From Limnochorda pilosa (GTDB lineage: Bacteria > Bacillota > Limnochordia > Limnochordales > Limnochordaceae): a DNA stretch of 64,000 nt. The stretch spans positions 1,178,001-1,242,000 of the forward strand of contig NZ_AP014924.1 in assembly GCF_001544015.1 (NCBI RefSeq). The letters are read 5' to 3'. Below, in pieces: positions 33,554 through 43,172 of this stretch (its first letter is position 1; every line of letters starts with the position of its first letter). Position numbers and translations under genes: made by a program. The notes beneath the pieces are model-generated. The model saw nothing but the letters and a program-made list of their open reading frames with translations, had not been told where the DNA came from and ran no database searches.

Positions 33554-35284
33554 ATGCAACACCACACGTTTGACGCGTGTATCGTGGGCGCCGGGGGCGC
33601 GGGGCTCTTCGCCGCCCTGGAGGCCTCCCAGTCGGCCAGCGTGGCCGTCATCAGCAAGCTCTACCCGACCCGCTCCCACACGGGTACGGCCCAGGGAGGC
33701 ATCGGCGCCGCGCTGGGCAACATGGAAGAGGACCACTGGGAGTGGCACATGTTCGACACGGTGAAGGGGAGCGACTACCTGGGCGATCAGGACGCGATCG
33801 AGGTCATGTGCCGGGACGCGATCGACGTGGTCTACCACCTGGAGCACCTGGGGCTCCCCTTCAGCCGCACGCCCGACGGGCGCATCGCCCAGCGGCCCTT
33901 CGGGGGCCACACCCGCAACTACGGCGAGGCCCCCGTCCGGCGGGCCTGCTACGCCGCCGACCGCACGGGCCACATGATCCTCCAGACCCTGTACCAGCAG
34001 TGCATCAAGAACCGGGTGACCTTCTTCGACGAGTTCCAGGTGCTGGACCTGCTCGTCGAGGACGGGCGCACGGCCGGCGTGGTGGCGCTGGAGCTCCGTA
34101 CCGGCGAGCTGCACGTCTTCCACAGCAAGGCGGTGCTCTTCGCCACCGGCGGCTTCGGCCGGATGTACCGGGTCACCAGCAACGCCCACGCGCTCACGGG
34201 CGACGGGGCGGCGCTGGTCCTCCGCCGGGGCCTTCCCCTGGAGGACATGGAGTTCTTCCAGTTCCACCCCACGGGCATCCGGAAGATGGGGATCCTCATC
34301 ACCGAGGGCGCCCGGGGTGAGGGCGGCATCCTGCGGAACAAGGACGGCGAGCGCTTCATGGAGCGCTACGCGCCCACCCTGCTGGACCTGGCGCCCCGCG
34401 ACATGATCTCCCGGGCCATCTACACCGAGATCCGCGAGGGCCGGGGGATCAACGGCGAGGACTACGTCCTCCTGGACCTGACCCACCTGGATCCCAAGGT
34501 CATCGAGGAGCGGCTGCCCGACATCACCGACTTCGTCCGCACCTATCTGGGACTGGACCCCATCAAGGACCCGATCCCGGTGCAGCCCACGGCCCACTAC
34601 GCCATGGGCGGCATTCCCACCGACGTGGACGGGCGTGTGGTGGTGGACGAGCAGAACACGGTCCTGCCCGGCCTCTACGCAGCCGGCGAGATCGCCTGCG
34701 TCTCCGTGCACGGCGCGAACCGGCTGGGCACCAACTCCCTCCTGGACATCCTGGTCTTCGGCCGCCGGGCAGGGGCCGACATCGCCCGCTTCGTGAAGGA
34801 GGCGGAGCTGCCGCCGCTGCCCAAGGAGCCCGATGGCAACGTGCGGGCAGAGGTGGAGCGGCTCCTGGGGCAGCAGGGCAAGGAGCACGCGGCGACCCTC
34901 CGCCGGGAGCTCCAGGACGCCATGATGGACAAGGCTTCGGTCTTCCGCACCGAGGAGGGCCTCACCGAGATGCGGGAGAAGCTGGGCGAGCTGCGGGAGC
35001 GCTACCGCCACGTGCACGTGGGGGACCGGGGGCACCAGTTCAACACCGACCTGCTCGAGACCATGGAGCTGGGCTTCATGCTCGACCTGGCCGAAGCGAC
35101 GGTGGAGTCGGCCCTGGCCCGCAAGGAGAGCCGCGGCGCCCACTACCGGGAGGACTATCCGAAGCGGGACGACGCCAACTTCCTCAAGCACACCCTCTTC
35201 CACCGGAAAGAAGAGGGCGGCTTCGAGCTCCGGTACAAGCCCGTGACCATCACGCGCTTCCAGCCCAAGGAGCGGGTCTACTGA
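33554..35284 (+). CDS. sdhA: Succinate dehydrogenase flavoprotein subunit SdhA
   Basis: A 576-residue catalytic subunit oxidising succinate to fumarate. FAD is attached through H42 in [18 protein letters not shown]; the dinucleotide fold is [13 protein letters not shown]. Active-site segments [16 protein letters not shown] and [13 protein letters not shown] are intact. The ATG follows AAGGAGG. The 102-nt gap before sdhB holds a perfect palindrome. Confidence 0.96.
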   Translation: MQHHTFDACIVGAGGAGLFAALEASQSASVAVISKLYPTRSHTGTAQGGIGAALGNMEEDHWEWHMFDTVKGSDYLGDQDAIEVMCRDAIDVVYHLEHLGLPFSRTPDGRIAQRPFGGHTRNYGEAPVRRACYAADRTGHMILQTLYQQCIKNRVTFFDEFQVLDLLVEDGRTAGVVALELRTGELHVFHSKAVLFATGGFGRMYRVTSNAHALTGDGAALVLRRGLPLEDMEFFQFHPTGIRKMGILITEGARGEGGILRNKDGERFMERYAPTLLDLAPRDMISRAIYTEIREGRGINGEDYVLLDLTHLDPKVIEERLPDITDFVRTYLGLDPIKDPIPVQPTAHYAMGGIPTDVDGRVVVDEQNTVLPGLYAAGEIACVSVHGANRLGTNSLLDILVFGRRAGADIARFVKEAELPPLPKEPDGNVRAEVERLLGQQGKEHAATLRRELQDAMMDKASVFRTEEGLTEMREKLGELRERYRHVHVGDRGHQFNTDLLETMELGFMLDLAEATVESALARKESRGAHYREDYPKRDDANFLKHTLFHRKEEGGFELRYKPVTITRFQPKERVY

Positions 35285-35328
35285 CCGCGAAGGTCTGGGC
35301 ATCGGCGGGGGTCTACGAGGGGCGGCGG

Positions 35329-35346
35329 GCGGCCGGCGCCGGCCGC
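35329..35346. repeat. 18-bp perfect palindrome between sdhA and sdhB
   Basis: GCGGCCGGCGCCGGCCGC is a perfect GC palindrome in the sdhA-sdhB gap. It may form an mRNA hairpin that tunes the relative amounts of the two subunits. Confidence 0.35.
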
Positions 35347-35386
35347 GACGCCGCAACCAGGGGTGGAAGATAGGGGTGGAGAATCG

Positions 35387-36085
<699 letters not shown>

Positions 36086-36167
36086 GACCCGCACGGCGGC
36101 GTACGCCTAGTCCGTCTGGCCCAGACGCGTGGGCGCGGGAGCCACCCGTGCTGGCGCGTCCGGGCCA

Positions 36168-36196
36168 TTTACGCGGGAACCGTTCGCAACTATCCT
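36168..36196 (+). promoter_or_regulatory. Possible promoter of the copper protein gene
   Basis: TTTACG (36168-36173) and TATCCT (36191-36196) are spaced by 17 nt, each matching four of six consensus positions, 71 nt before the cupredoxin start. The preceding gene is sdhB. Confidence 0.35.
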
Positions 36197-36267
36197 GACG
36201 GCAGGCGGAGCCCGGCGGCGGAGCGCGCCCATGGGCCCGCAAGCACCGGTACCGGGCCCTGGGAGGG

Positions 36268-36729
36268 ATGAGGGTGTCGATCCGACGGGTGACAGCGCTG
36301 CTGATGACCCTCGCGCTCGCTGCGGGGTGGTGGGGTACCTCGGCCCTGGGAGCCGAGGAGGCCCAGGAAACCCAGGAGGCCCCCGAGGCGGCTGCCCCCC
36401 AGGCAGCCCCGGAAGCACAGGCCCCGGAGGTCATGGTGGTGCTGCGCGACTTCCAGGTCGTCCTTCCCAAGGGGACCGTAGGGCAACGCCTGGTCCTTCC
36501 CGTGGGGACCACGGTCCGGTTCGTGAACGAGGGACCTTCCTACCACAACGTGCGCCAGTCCCGTCCCGAGGAGGCCTACGGCGGCCACTACCTCTTCCAG
36601 TCGCCGGACCTGGCCCCCGGCGAGAGCTGGCGCTACACCTTCGATCAGCCCGGCACCTACCCCATCCTCTGCGATTTCGGCGCCCACTACCTCCTGGGCA
36701 TGACGGCCGAGATCGAGGTCACGCCATGA
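36268..36729 (+). CDS. Exported cupredoxin (blue copper protein)
   Basis: A 153-residue secreted protein. Residues 1-29 are a signal peptide ending SALGA, followed by a Glu/Ala/Pro-rich linker (30-53) and a cupredoxin fold. Type 1 copper ligands are H93 (SYHNV), C135, H140 and M145 (ILCDFGAHYLLGM); the C-x4-H-x4-M spacing is like auracyanin. It probably shuttles electrons in the periplasm. The listed ATG abuts GGGAGGG; GTG 36274, two codons in, has better spacing and may be the true start. It follows the sdh operon but has its own candidate promoter. Confidence 0.87.
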   Translation: MRVSIRRVTALLMTLALAAGWWGTSALGAEEAQETQEAPEAAAPQAAPEAQAPEVMVVLRDFQVVLPKGTVGQRLVLPVGTTVRFVNEGPSYHNVRQSRPEEAYGGHYLFQSPDLAPGESWRYTFDQPGTYPILCDFGAHYLLGMTAEIEVTP

Positions 36730-36860
36730 CGCCGGGCGCCTCATTCTACGAGGACCCCGAAGGGGATCGCGCGCAAGGCTGGCCGTGACCGGATCGCCCG
36801 CCGGGTCTGCCTGCGCGCGACCCGGTCTCGGCCCGACCCGCCCCAACCCACCCCACCCGT

Positions 36861-36889
36861 TTGAACCTTCCAGTGCCGAGCGGTATAAT
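36861..36889 (+). promoter_or_regulatory. Consensus sigma-A promoter of the HD-domain gene
   Basis: TTGAAC (36861-36866), 17-nt spacer, then a perfect TATAAT (36884-36889), about 65 nt before the next start codon. It is the clearest promoter in the window. Confidence 0.75.
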
Positions 36890-36953
36890 GCCGGAGTAGC
36901 GGTCCAATGCGATCCGCCCCTGCACCCCATCCACACCGGAGGTGACCCGCGCC

Positions 36954-37544
36954 TTGCCCCACCCGGACGGCTTGCCCGAGAGCCGCGAGGACGCGATCGA
37001 GCTGCTTCGGACGTACACCGAATCGCCCCAACTGGTGAAGCACGCGCTGGCCGTAGAGGCGGCCCTGGCCGCCTACGCCGGCCACTTCCACGCGCCGGGG
37101 GAGCTCTGGGCGCGCACCGGCCTGCTGCACGACCTGGACTACGAGCGCTGGCCGGAAGAGCACCCCCATCGCGGCGTGGCGCTGCTGGCGGAGCGGGGGT
37201 ACCCGGAGGCCGTCCTGCACGCGATCCGGGCGCACGCCGACGGGACGGTGCCCCGGGAAAGCCTGCTGGACCGGGCGCTCTTCGCCGTTGACGAGCTCAC
37301 CGGCTTCCTGGCGGCGGTGGCCCTGGTGCGGCCGGACCGCCGCATCGACCAGGTCACCTTCGGATCGGTTCGCAAGAAGATGAAGGACAAGAGTTTCGCC
37401 CGGGGCGTGGACCGGGAGGACCTGGAGCGGAGCGCGCAGGAGCTGGGAGTGCCCTTCCAGGAGCACGTGGAGCGGGTCATCGGCGCCATGAGGGGCATCG
37501 CCTCCGAGCTGGAGCTGGACGGGCGGGCGGCCTCGGGGCGCTGA
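36954..37544 (+). CDS. HD-domain hydrolase
   Basis: A 196-residue metal-dependent phosphohydrolase-like protein. The HD motif is H59-D60 in TGLLHDLDYERWPEEH, with H30 in QLVKHALAVE and a further His in LHAIRAHAD as likely metal ligands. The TTG start is chosen because GGAGGTGA lies eight bases before it; GTG 36942 lies within that ribosome site. Substrate is not predictable from the motif. DUF2203 and RNase HI genes follow closely and may be cotranscribed. Confidence 0.85.
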   Translation: MPHPDGLPESREDAIELLRTYTESPQLVKHALAVEAALAAYAGHFHAPGELWARTGLLHDLDYERWPEEHPHRGVALLAERGYPEAVLHAIRAHADGTVPRESLLDRALFAVDELTGFLAAVALVRPDRRIDQVTFGSVRKKMKDKSFARGVDREDLERSAQELGVPFQEHVERVIGAMRGIASELELDGRAASGR

Positions 37545-37563
37545 GCCCGCCGGGGGAGGTCCC

Positions 37564-38004
37564 TTGAGCGGGACACGCCATTTCACCGTCGACGAGGCGA
37601 ATCGCCTCATCCCCTTCCTCCGGCAGGAGCTCCTGCGCCTGAAGGCTCTGGTGCGGTCGGCCCAGGAGACGTACCGGGAGCTCGAGGTCATCAAGGCGGT
37701 GGGGGCGGACGAGTCCGGACGGCTGGTGATGCTGGCGGACTACAAAGACGCCCGCAGGCGGCTGCGCGCGCTGGGCGACGAAGCGGGCGCTCTGGTGGAA
37801 GGCATTCACCGGAGGGGCTGCGAGCTGAAGGACGTGGAGCTGGGGCTGGTGGACTTCCCCGCACTCCTGGACGGGCGGGAGGTGCTCCTCTGCTGGCGGA
37901 TGGACGAGGACGAGGTGCGTCACTACCACGACCCTGCCGCGGGCTACGCCGGGCGGAAGCCGCTGCCGCCGGCTCCCGGTTCAGAGCCCTCCCGAGGCGG
38001 CTGA
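37564..38004 (+). CDS. DUF2203 family protein
   Basis: A 146-residue protein of the uncharacterised DUF2203 family. Family segments are FTVDEANRLIPFLRQEL, GCELKDVELGLVDFPAL and DGREVLLCWRMDEDEVRHYH. The N-terminal half is helical and the C-terminal half compact. No function is known. TTG 37564 follows GGGGGAGG. It is 19 nt after the HD gene and its stop is one base before rnhA. Confidence 0.85.
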   Translation: MSGTRHFTVDEANRLIPFLRQELLRLKALVRSAQETYRELEVIKAVGADESGRLVMLADYKDARRRLRALGDEAGALVEGIHRRGCELKDVELGLVDFPALLDGREVLLCWRMDEDEVRHYHDPAAGYAGRKPLPPAPGSEPSRGG

Positions 38005-38005
38005 C

Positions 38006-38506
38006 ATGGCCGGCGCCGTGAGCCGGCTGGCTTCCAACCAGGAGAAGGGGCCGGTGGTGCGGATCTACACCGATGGGGCCTGCTCGGGCAACCCCGGCCC
38101 GGGGGGGTGGGCGGCCGTCCTCCTCTACGGGCAGAAGGTGAAGGAGCTCTCGGGGTTCGAGGCCGAGACCACCAACCAGCGCATGGAGCTGCGGGCCGCC
38201 GTGGAGGCCCTGAGCGCCCTGACCCGGCCGTGCCGGGTGGACCTCTACTCGGACTCGGCCTACCTGGTGAACGCCTTCCGGCAGGGGTGGGTGGAGCGCT
38301 GGCTCGCGAACGGGTGGCGCACGGCCCGCAAGGAGCCCGTGGAGAACCAGGACCTCTGGCACCGGCTGGTGGAGCTGACGGGGCGGCACCGGGTCCAGTG
38401 GCTGAAGGTGCGGGGCCACGCCCAGGTGCCGTGGAACGAGCGGTGTGACCAGCTTGCCCGCCAGGCCATCCGGACGGGGGTCCGCGGCGCCCCGGAAGGA
38501 GAATGA
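38006..38506 (+). CDS. rnhA: Ribonuclease HI
   Basis: A 166-residue endonuclease that degrades RNA in RNA-DNA hybrids. The four catalytic acids are in place: D23 (YTDGACSGNPGPGGW), E61 (TNQRMELRA), D83 (YSDSAYL) and D148 (WNERCDQLA). A helical basic 'handle' region (VERWLANGWRT) is present. The first 17 residues form a short extra N-terminal extension. The ATG lies one base after the DUF2203 stop. Confidence 0.95.
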   Translation: MAGAVSRLASNQEKGPVVRIYTDGACSGNPGPGGWAAVLLYGQKVKELSGFEAETTNQRMELRAAVEALSALTRPCRVDLYSDSAYLVNAFRQGWVERWLANGWRTARKEPVENQDLWHRLVELTGRHRVQWLKVRGHAQVPWNERCDQLARQAIRTGVRGAPEGE

Positions 38507-38583
38507 TCCTTCCGGCCCGAACTCTTCCGAAGAACCCAGCACAACAGGCCAGTTGAGAACGCTTGCCACCTGGAGGGAGAAGG

Positions 38584-39213
38584 GTGGGCCCCCCCAAAGG
38601 CAGGGTCGTGAAGGTCCTGGCCGTCCTGGTCCTCTTTGCCTGGATCGCCCGGGTCGAGGCCGCGGTGCAACCTCTGCGCCCGGACGAGGTGCCCGAGGCG
38701 CTGGCGCGCGTCGCGCACGCGAACCGGATCTACGATCGGGACATGACGGTGCGCCAGGAGTACGACGTGCGGGCGCTGTTGATGCGCTGGCAGTTCACCG
38801 GGACCGTCCGCAAGGAGGGCGCCGAGGCACACGTGGAGCTGCAGGGGGCTCCGTCCTTCTTCCCCGAGGACCTGTCGACGACGCTCTTCGACGTCGCCCA
38901 GTGGCTGGAGACGTTCGACGTCGAGTACCAGGGCCTGGAGGCGGTGGAGGGGCGCACGCACCACGTCTTTCGCGGCGAGCCCCGGCGCGACGATGGGAGC
39001 TCGACCCGATGGGGAACCATTTGGGTAGACCCCGAGACCTTCCTGATCGACCGCATCCTGGTCCAGTACTGGTGGGGCCGGGTTACCATCCAGCAGGGCT
39101 TTCGGACGGAAGGAGAGTACGTGCTCCTCGACCGCCAGAGCGCACGCATCGACCCGCTGGGCATCCGGGCCGAGGTGCGGTGGAAAGACTACCGCTTCGT
39201 CGATCGCCGCTAG
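38584..39213 (+). CDS. Exported protein, LolA/LppX-like fold possible
   Basis: A 209-residue protein with an N-terminal signal (KGRVVKVLAVLVLFAWIARVEA) and a beta-rich mature part (LMRWQFTGTVRKEG, RWGTIWVDPETFLIDRILVQYW, GIRAEVRWKDYRF). Alternating strand-like segments resemble outer-membrane lipoprotein-sorting proteins, but I cannot assign it. GTG 38584 is set by GGAGGGAGAAGG; a GTG at 38608 is also possible. It follows rnhA by 77 nt. Confidence 0.65.
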   Translation: MGPPKGRVVKVLAVLVLFAWIARVEAAVQPLRPDEVPEALARVAHANRIYDRDMTVRQEYDVRALLMRWQFTGTVRKEGAEAHVELQGAPSFFPEDLSTTLFDVAQWLETFDVEYQGLEAVEGRTHHVFRGEPRRDDGSSTRWGTIWVDPETFLIDRILVQYWWGRVTIQQGFRTEGEYVLLDRQSARIDPLGIRAEVRWKDYRFVDRR

Positions 39214-39250
39214 GGCCGAGGGCACGGTCTGAAGCGAGGACTGGTATCCC

Positions 39251-40510
39251 ATGAGGATGGAGAGTGAGACCTACCGTATGGCGGTCTCCAGGCATTTCGA
39301 CGCGCTGCGGGAGAAAGACGACGGCCGCGACGAGGAACAGCAGGCTCTGGAGCGCATGGCGCTCGAGCCCCGGCAGACGCGCGAGTTCCTCAAGAACCTG
39401 GACGGGCAGCCGCCCGAGGTTCAGCGCCACTTCTACGCGTACCTGCTCGCACGCGGCAAGACCGACGCCTTCTTCGCGGACATGGAGCGGCACCTGCGCC
39501 ACCGCTTCTACGAGGCGCGGGAGGAGATCAAGGCGGTGCTCGCGACCCTCACCCAGGAACCGGAGGTCCTCCCCGGTCTCTTCCGTCTCATCCGGCAGAC
39601 GGACGAGGGGTGGCTCGCCGGCGAGCTGATCCACCTCTGCCTCTCCTTCGCCCCCGAGCACCTCGCGGGCGCGGTGGAGCAGGCGCTGGGCTCGCGGGAC
39701 TACCTGCTCCAGTGCCTGGGCATCTACCTGGCCGGCCAGTCGGCCGATCCCCTCCTGGCCGACGTGCTCATCGGTTTCTACCGGAAGCCCGAGGGGGAGA
39801 AGCTGGACCGACTGGAGAGCAAGAGCCGAGACGCCCTCCTGGAGGCATCGGCCAAGCTGCCGCCGAGCGTGCTCAGGGGATGGCTCTCCGACAGCAACGC
39901 CAGGGTACGTCGGGTGGGCGTGGAAGCCGCTCGGAGCCGGAAGGCGCTGGAGACCGCCGCGGACCTGGTGCGCCTGGTGCTGGTGGACGCCAAGACCCGC
40001 GACGAGGCGGCGGCGGCCCTGCTCGTCCTGGAGGAAGCCGGGCTCCGGCTCACCCCCGGCGGCGAGGGGGCCGAAGGGGTGGCCCAGCTCCTCGGCCAGG
40101 CCCGGCGCGACGCGATGGAGAAGGTGATCAAGGGGCTGGCCCGCCAGGGGGGCGACGCGGTCCGCCAGGTGGCCCTCAAGCTCATCGACTTCGTCGCGAG
40201 CCAGGACCTGCTCTTCCAGGCGCGGCGCATGGCGGTGGAAGACCGCGTGCCAGCCGTACAGAAGGGCGCCCTGGACCTGCTCCTGGCGCGCGACCGGAAG
40301 CTGCTCCTGGACGCGCTGGTCCACCTGGCCGAGGCGCGCGGCACCCTGGCGCCGGACCTCAGGGCACGGGTGGGGGAGATCGTCGAGCAGGCGCTCACCC
40401 CAGACGAGCGGGAGGAGCTTCGCCGGCGGGTGGAGGAGAAGCGCCACCGGCGCGACCGCGCCCTGGAGCGGTACAGCGCCGACGTGGAGTGGTGGCGCGA
40501 CGAGGACTGA
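39251..40510 (+). CDS. HEAT-repeat-like cytoplasmic protein
   Basis: A 419-residue all-helical protein without membrane segments or a signal. Repeated helix pairs such as LLEASAKLPPSVLRGWLSD, LKLIDFVASQDLLFQARRM and QKGALDLLLARDRKLLLDAL suggest HEAT/ARM repeats across about 120-390. The C-terminus is a charged helix (EELRRRVEEKRHRRDRAL). No enzymatic motif is seen; a scaffold role is likely. A strong hairpin terminator follows. A second ATG two codons downstream is an alternative start. Confidence 0.7.
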   Translation: MRMESETYRMAVSRHFDALREKDDGRDEEQQALERMALEPRQTREFLKNLDGQPPEVQRHFYAYLLARGKTDAFFADMERHLRHRFYEAREEIKAVLATLTQEPEVLPGLFRLIRQTDEGWLAGELIHLCLSFAPEHLAGAVEQALGSRDYLLQCLGIYLAGQSADPLLADVLIGFYRKPEGEKLDRLESKSRDALLEASAKLPPSVLRGWLSDSNARVRRVGVEAARSRKALETAADLVRLVLVDAKTRDEAAAALLVLEEAGLRLTPGGEGAEGVAQLLGQARRDAMEKVIKGLARQGGDAVRQVALKLIDFVASQDLLFQARRMAVEDRVPAVQKGALDLLLARDRKLLLDALVHLAEARGTLAPDLRARVGEIVEQALTPDEREELRRRVEEKRHRRDRALERYSADVEWWRDED

Positions 40511-40527
40511 TCCCACCCTTCCCACCC

Positions 40528-40554
40528 GGGCCCGCGACCTCCGGTCGCGGGCCC
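40528..40554 (+). terminator. Strong hairpin terminator
   Basis: GGGCCCGCGACC and GGTCGCGGGCCC form a perfect 12-bp stem with a 3-nt loop, 18 nt after the stop of the HEAT-like gene. A short T-poor stretch follows, so termination may be hairpin-driven. Confidence 0.65.
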
Positions 40555-40575
40555 GCTGCATTCCCGCGTGTTCGC

Positions 40576-40604
40576 TTGGAATGCGTGCATGAATTTCCTA
40601 TCTC
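40576..40604 (+). promoter_or_regulatory. Possible promoter before the coiled-coil/HTH gene
   Basis: TTGGAA (40576-40581) and TATCTC (40599-40604) with a 17-nt spacer lie in an AT-richer patch between a terminator and the next gene. Confidence 0.35.
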
Positions 40605-40665
40605 CCCTCCATACTAAGCCGCGAAAGACGGCGAGGGACCCAAGGACGGAAGAGGGGGAGAGATC

Positions 40666-41382
40666 GTGGCGCGATCCAATCGGCAGAAGCAGCCCTACTA
40701 CGCGAAGCTGGTGGGGGAGAAGTCGGCGGAGCAGGTCCAGCGCTCGCCCGAAGGAGAGGGAGAAGAGACGGGCGATCCCTTCCAGAGCGTCTACGCTGAG
40801 ATGGGCATGAAGGCCTTCGGGGCCTTCACCAACCTCCTGGACTACCTGTCGGTGCTGCGGCCCGCGGAGGCCCTGGGCTGGGGGAGGGGTGGCGAGCAGG
40901 CTCGCCGGGTGATGGAGGAGGCCGTGCGGCCCGCGGCCCAGGAGATCATGGAGCTCCGGGCCCGCCTGGACCGGGTCGAGGCCCAGATGGTCCAGGTGGT
41001 CGCGGGCATGAACCGCATGGACCGCTTTGCCCTGGACACCTTCCGCCAGATCGAGGAGCTGACCCGCCGCCTTTCCCAGATTCAGGAGCGGGTCGAGGCG
41101 GCCGCCCGGCAGATGGAGGCGCTGGGGCCCTCCGTGGACCGCTGGGCCGTGGTGCGGGGGCGCATCCCCAAGGAAGAGGCCGTGGAGCTGGCCATCAACG
41201 CCGCCCGGGAGCTCCGGCTGAAGGGGCGGAAGCTCACCCTGGCTGCGGTGGCCCGCCAGGCAGGGCTGAAGTACGGCCAGGTGATGTACGCCTTCGGCAA
41301 CAAGGAGCGATTCTTCCAGCAGCTGGAAGGCGCCCTTGCTGCGGGCGAGGTGGAGGCCCTCTCCGAAAGCGCTTCGGCCTGA
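40666..41382 (+). CDS. Coiled-coil protein with C-terminal TetR-like HTH
   Basis: A 238-residue soluble protein. Residues about 78-152 are a long heptad-rich helix (EIMELRARLDRVEAQM, FRQIEELTRRLSQIQERVE). Residues about 188-216 (TLAAVARQAGLKYGQVMYAF) closely resemble the DNA-binding domain of TetR regulators, followed by GNKERFF, but at the C-terminus rather than the N-terminus. The N-terminal 60 residues have a Phe/Leu-rich patch. It could be a DNA-binding or chromosome-organising factor; function unknown. GTG 40666 has AGGGGGAGAG upstream. Confidence 0.7.
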   Translation: MARSNRQKQPYYAKLVGEKSAEQVQRSPEGEGEETGDPFQSVYAEMGMKAFGAFTNLLDYLSVLRPAEALGWGRGGEQARRVMEEAVRPAAQEIMELRARLDRVEAQMVQVVAGMNRMDRFALDTFRQIEELTRRLSQIQERVEAAARQMEALGPSVDRWAVVRGRIPKEEAVELAINAARELRLKGRKLTLAAVARQAGLKYGQVMYAFGNKERFFQQLEGALAAGEVEALSESASA

Positions 41383-41420
41383 CCCGACCCGGCGCGGTCT
41401 GAGTCGCAGGCGGGGTCAGG
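41378..41420. terminator. Weak convergent hairpin
   Basis: CCTGACCC and GGGTCAGG can pair (8 bp) across a 27-nt loop between convergent genes and could act in both directions. The large loop lowers confidence. Confidence 0.3.
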
Positions 41421-41979
41421 GCGTGCGGCCCGGCTTCCCATACCCCACCAGGCGGGTGGTGGAGAGGCCGGGCCGCAGCTCCACCAGCACCAGCTCGATG
41501 CCGAGGCGCTCCAGCGTGGGCGCCTCGGGGAGCGTCCGGGGGGTGTAGTCCCCGCCCTTCACGTACACGTGGGGACGGACCGCTTCCAGCAGACGGTCCG
41601 CGTGGAGGTCGCCGAAGAGGACCACGTAGTCTACGGGCTTCAGGGCGGCCAGGAGCAGCGCCCGGTGCGGCGCTGGCTGGACGGGCCGCCCGGGGCCCTT
41701 GAGGCGGCGCACGGAGAGGTCCGTGTTCAGCCCTACCACCAAGCGATCCGCGCGGGCGCGAGCGGCCTGCAGGAGGTGCAGGTGGCCCGGATGGAGCAGG
41801 TCGAAGCATCCGTTGGTCAGGGCCAGGCGGAGCCCGGCGGCGGCCAGGGCCGCCCCTTCGGCCTGGAAGCTCCAAAGGTCGAAGATGCGGGCCGCCGTCT
41901 CGCCGGCCGTCCAGGACGGGGAGGGCCCTGGCCCTGGGGGCGTCGGGGCGGCCGTACCCGGAGAGCCGCCAGGACTCAT
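41416..41979 (-). CDS. rfaE2: D-glycero-beta-D-manno-heptose 1-phosphate adenylyltransferase
   Basis: A 187-residue nucleotidyltransferase making ADP-heptose for surface glycans. The cytidylyltransferase-fold motif is LTNGCFDLLHPGHLHLLQAA, with KGGDYTPRTLPE and a C-terminal STTRLVGYG. In E. coli this activity is fused to the kinase as HldE; here the two are separate, the ATG overlapping the kinase stop (ATGA). The N-terminal Pro/Gly-rich 28 residues are extra. It is the last gene of the glycan operon. Confidence 0.92.
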   Translation of the reverse strand: MSPGGSPGTAAPTPPGPGPSPSWTAGETAARIFDLWSFQAEGAALAAAGLRLALTNGCFDLLHPGHLHLLQAARARADRLVVGLNTDLSVRRLKGPGRPVQPAPHRALLLAALKPVDYVVLFGDLHADRLLEAVRPHVYVKGGDYTPRTLPEAPTLERLGIELVLVELRPGLSTTRLVGYGKPGRTP

Positions 41980-43028
41980 CGGGTGGACGCACCCCCGAAG
42001 GCCGGCGGATCCACGGGCTCCGGGGAGGGTAGCTGATCGTCCAGGGCTTCCAGCATCTCCTCGGGGGAAACCGTGGCCGTTCCAGGCTTGCGAACCACGA
42101 TGCCGCCGGCCACCGAGGCCAGGAGCGCCGCCTGCAGCACGCTCCCGCCGGCAGCCCGGGCCAGCGCCAGTACCGCGGCTACCGTGTCACCGGCGCCGGT
42201 GACGTCGTAGACCCGGGCGGGCCGGACGGCGGGGACGTGGTGCACGGGCCCTCCGGCCAGGGCTACCACCAGGCCCTCCTCTCCCCGGGTGACCACGGCC
42301 GCGCTCACCTCGAGCCTGCGGCAGAGTTCGAGGGCGGCCCGGGCCGCGTCCTCGCGCCCGCGCAGGGGAAGGCCCAACCACTCCTCCACCTCCGACTGGT
42401 TGGGCGTGGGCATCCCCAGCCCCCGGAAGAAGTCCAGGCGGTGCCGGGTGTCCACCACCACCGGCGGCGCTCCCTGCACGAATCGGCTGGCGTAGCCCCG
42501 CAAGAGCTCCAGGGCCGACCGGTCGACCACCCTGTCCGCGTAGTCGGCGACGAGGACCGCGTCGGCCGCGCCCAGGGAGCGGGTGAGCGCGATGCGGAGG
42601 GCGGCGCGGGCATCCTCGGGAGGCTCCCATTCCTCGTTCTGGTCGATGCGCAAGACCTGCTGCTGGAGGGCATGCCGGCCCCCCGCCACCACCCGGGTCT
42701 TGGTGATGGTGCGCCCCCCCGGGACCTCCACCAGCCCCTCGGTGGAGGCGCCCATGACGGCGAAGGCGGCCATCAGCGCCTGGCCGGGCTCGTCGTCGCC
42801 CACGAGACCCACGGGCACGGCCAGGCCGCCCAGGGACGCCACGTTGGCGGCCGCGTTCCCGGCTCCACCCGGCCGTACCTCGCGCCCCTTCTCGCGCAGG
42901 ATGAGCACCGGCGCCTCCCGGGAGATGCGCGCCGGCTCCGCGAAGAGATAGCGGTCTGCCAGGAAGTCGCCCACCACGCAGACCCGGCACCCGGCGAAGG
43001 CTCGGATCAGCCGCTTCAGCGCCGCCAC
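41976..43028 (-). CDS. rfaE1: D-glycero-beta-D-manno-heptose-7-phosphate kinase
   Basis: A 350-residue PfkB-family kinase that phosphorylates heptose 7-phosphate at C1. Family segments are VVGDFLADRYLF, RPGGAGNAAANVASLGG and the catalytic VYDVTGAGDTVAAVLALA (Asp as base). GTG 43028 gives the family N-terminus AALKRLIRAFAGCRV, though its ribosome site is weak. It is 144 nt after the GT4 gene and overlaps rfaE2. gmhA and gmhB are not in the window. Confidence 0.92.
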   Translation of the reverse strand: MAALKRLIRAFAGCRVCVVGDFLADRYLFAEPARISREAPVLILREKGREVRPGGAGNAAANVASLGGLAVPVGLVGDDEPGQALMAAFAVMGASTEGLVEVPGGRTITKTRVVAGGRHALQQQVLRIDQNEEWEPPEDARAALRIALTRSLGAADAVLVADYADRVVDRSALELLRGYASRFVQGAPPVVVDTRHRLDFFRGLGMPTPNQSEVEEWLGLPLRGREDAARAALELCRRLEVSAAVVTRGEEGLVVALAGGPVHHVPAVRPARVYDVTGAGDTVAAVLALARAAGGSVLQAALLASVAGGIVVRKPGTATVSPEEMLEALDDQLPSPEPVDPPAFGGASTR

Positions 43029-43172
43029 GGACAGGTTATCGTCACCGGTCGGGGGAAGAGGTGGGCCGGGGTCTCGAAAGGATCGTAGGGGATCGAAAGG
43101 GTCGTGGACGGACGTGGAGACTCCCTCCTCAGGGTGACCGGTCGCTCTGGCTTCAGGAGGAGGCGCGGAGGC

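Noticed and set aside
36113-36127. CGTCTGG-C-CCAGACG dyad after sdhB
   Set aside because: Only one base separates the arms, so an RNA hairpin cannot form as such; it might be a protein site but nothing supports it.
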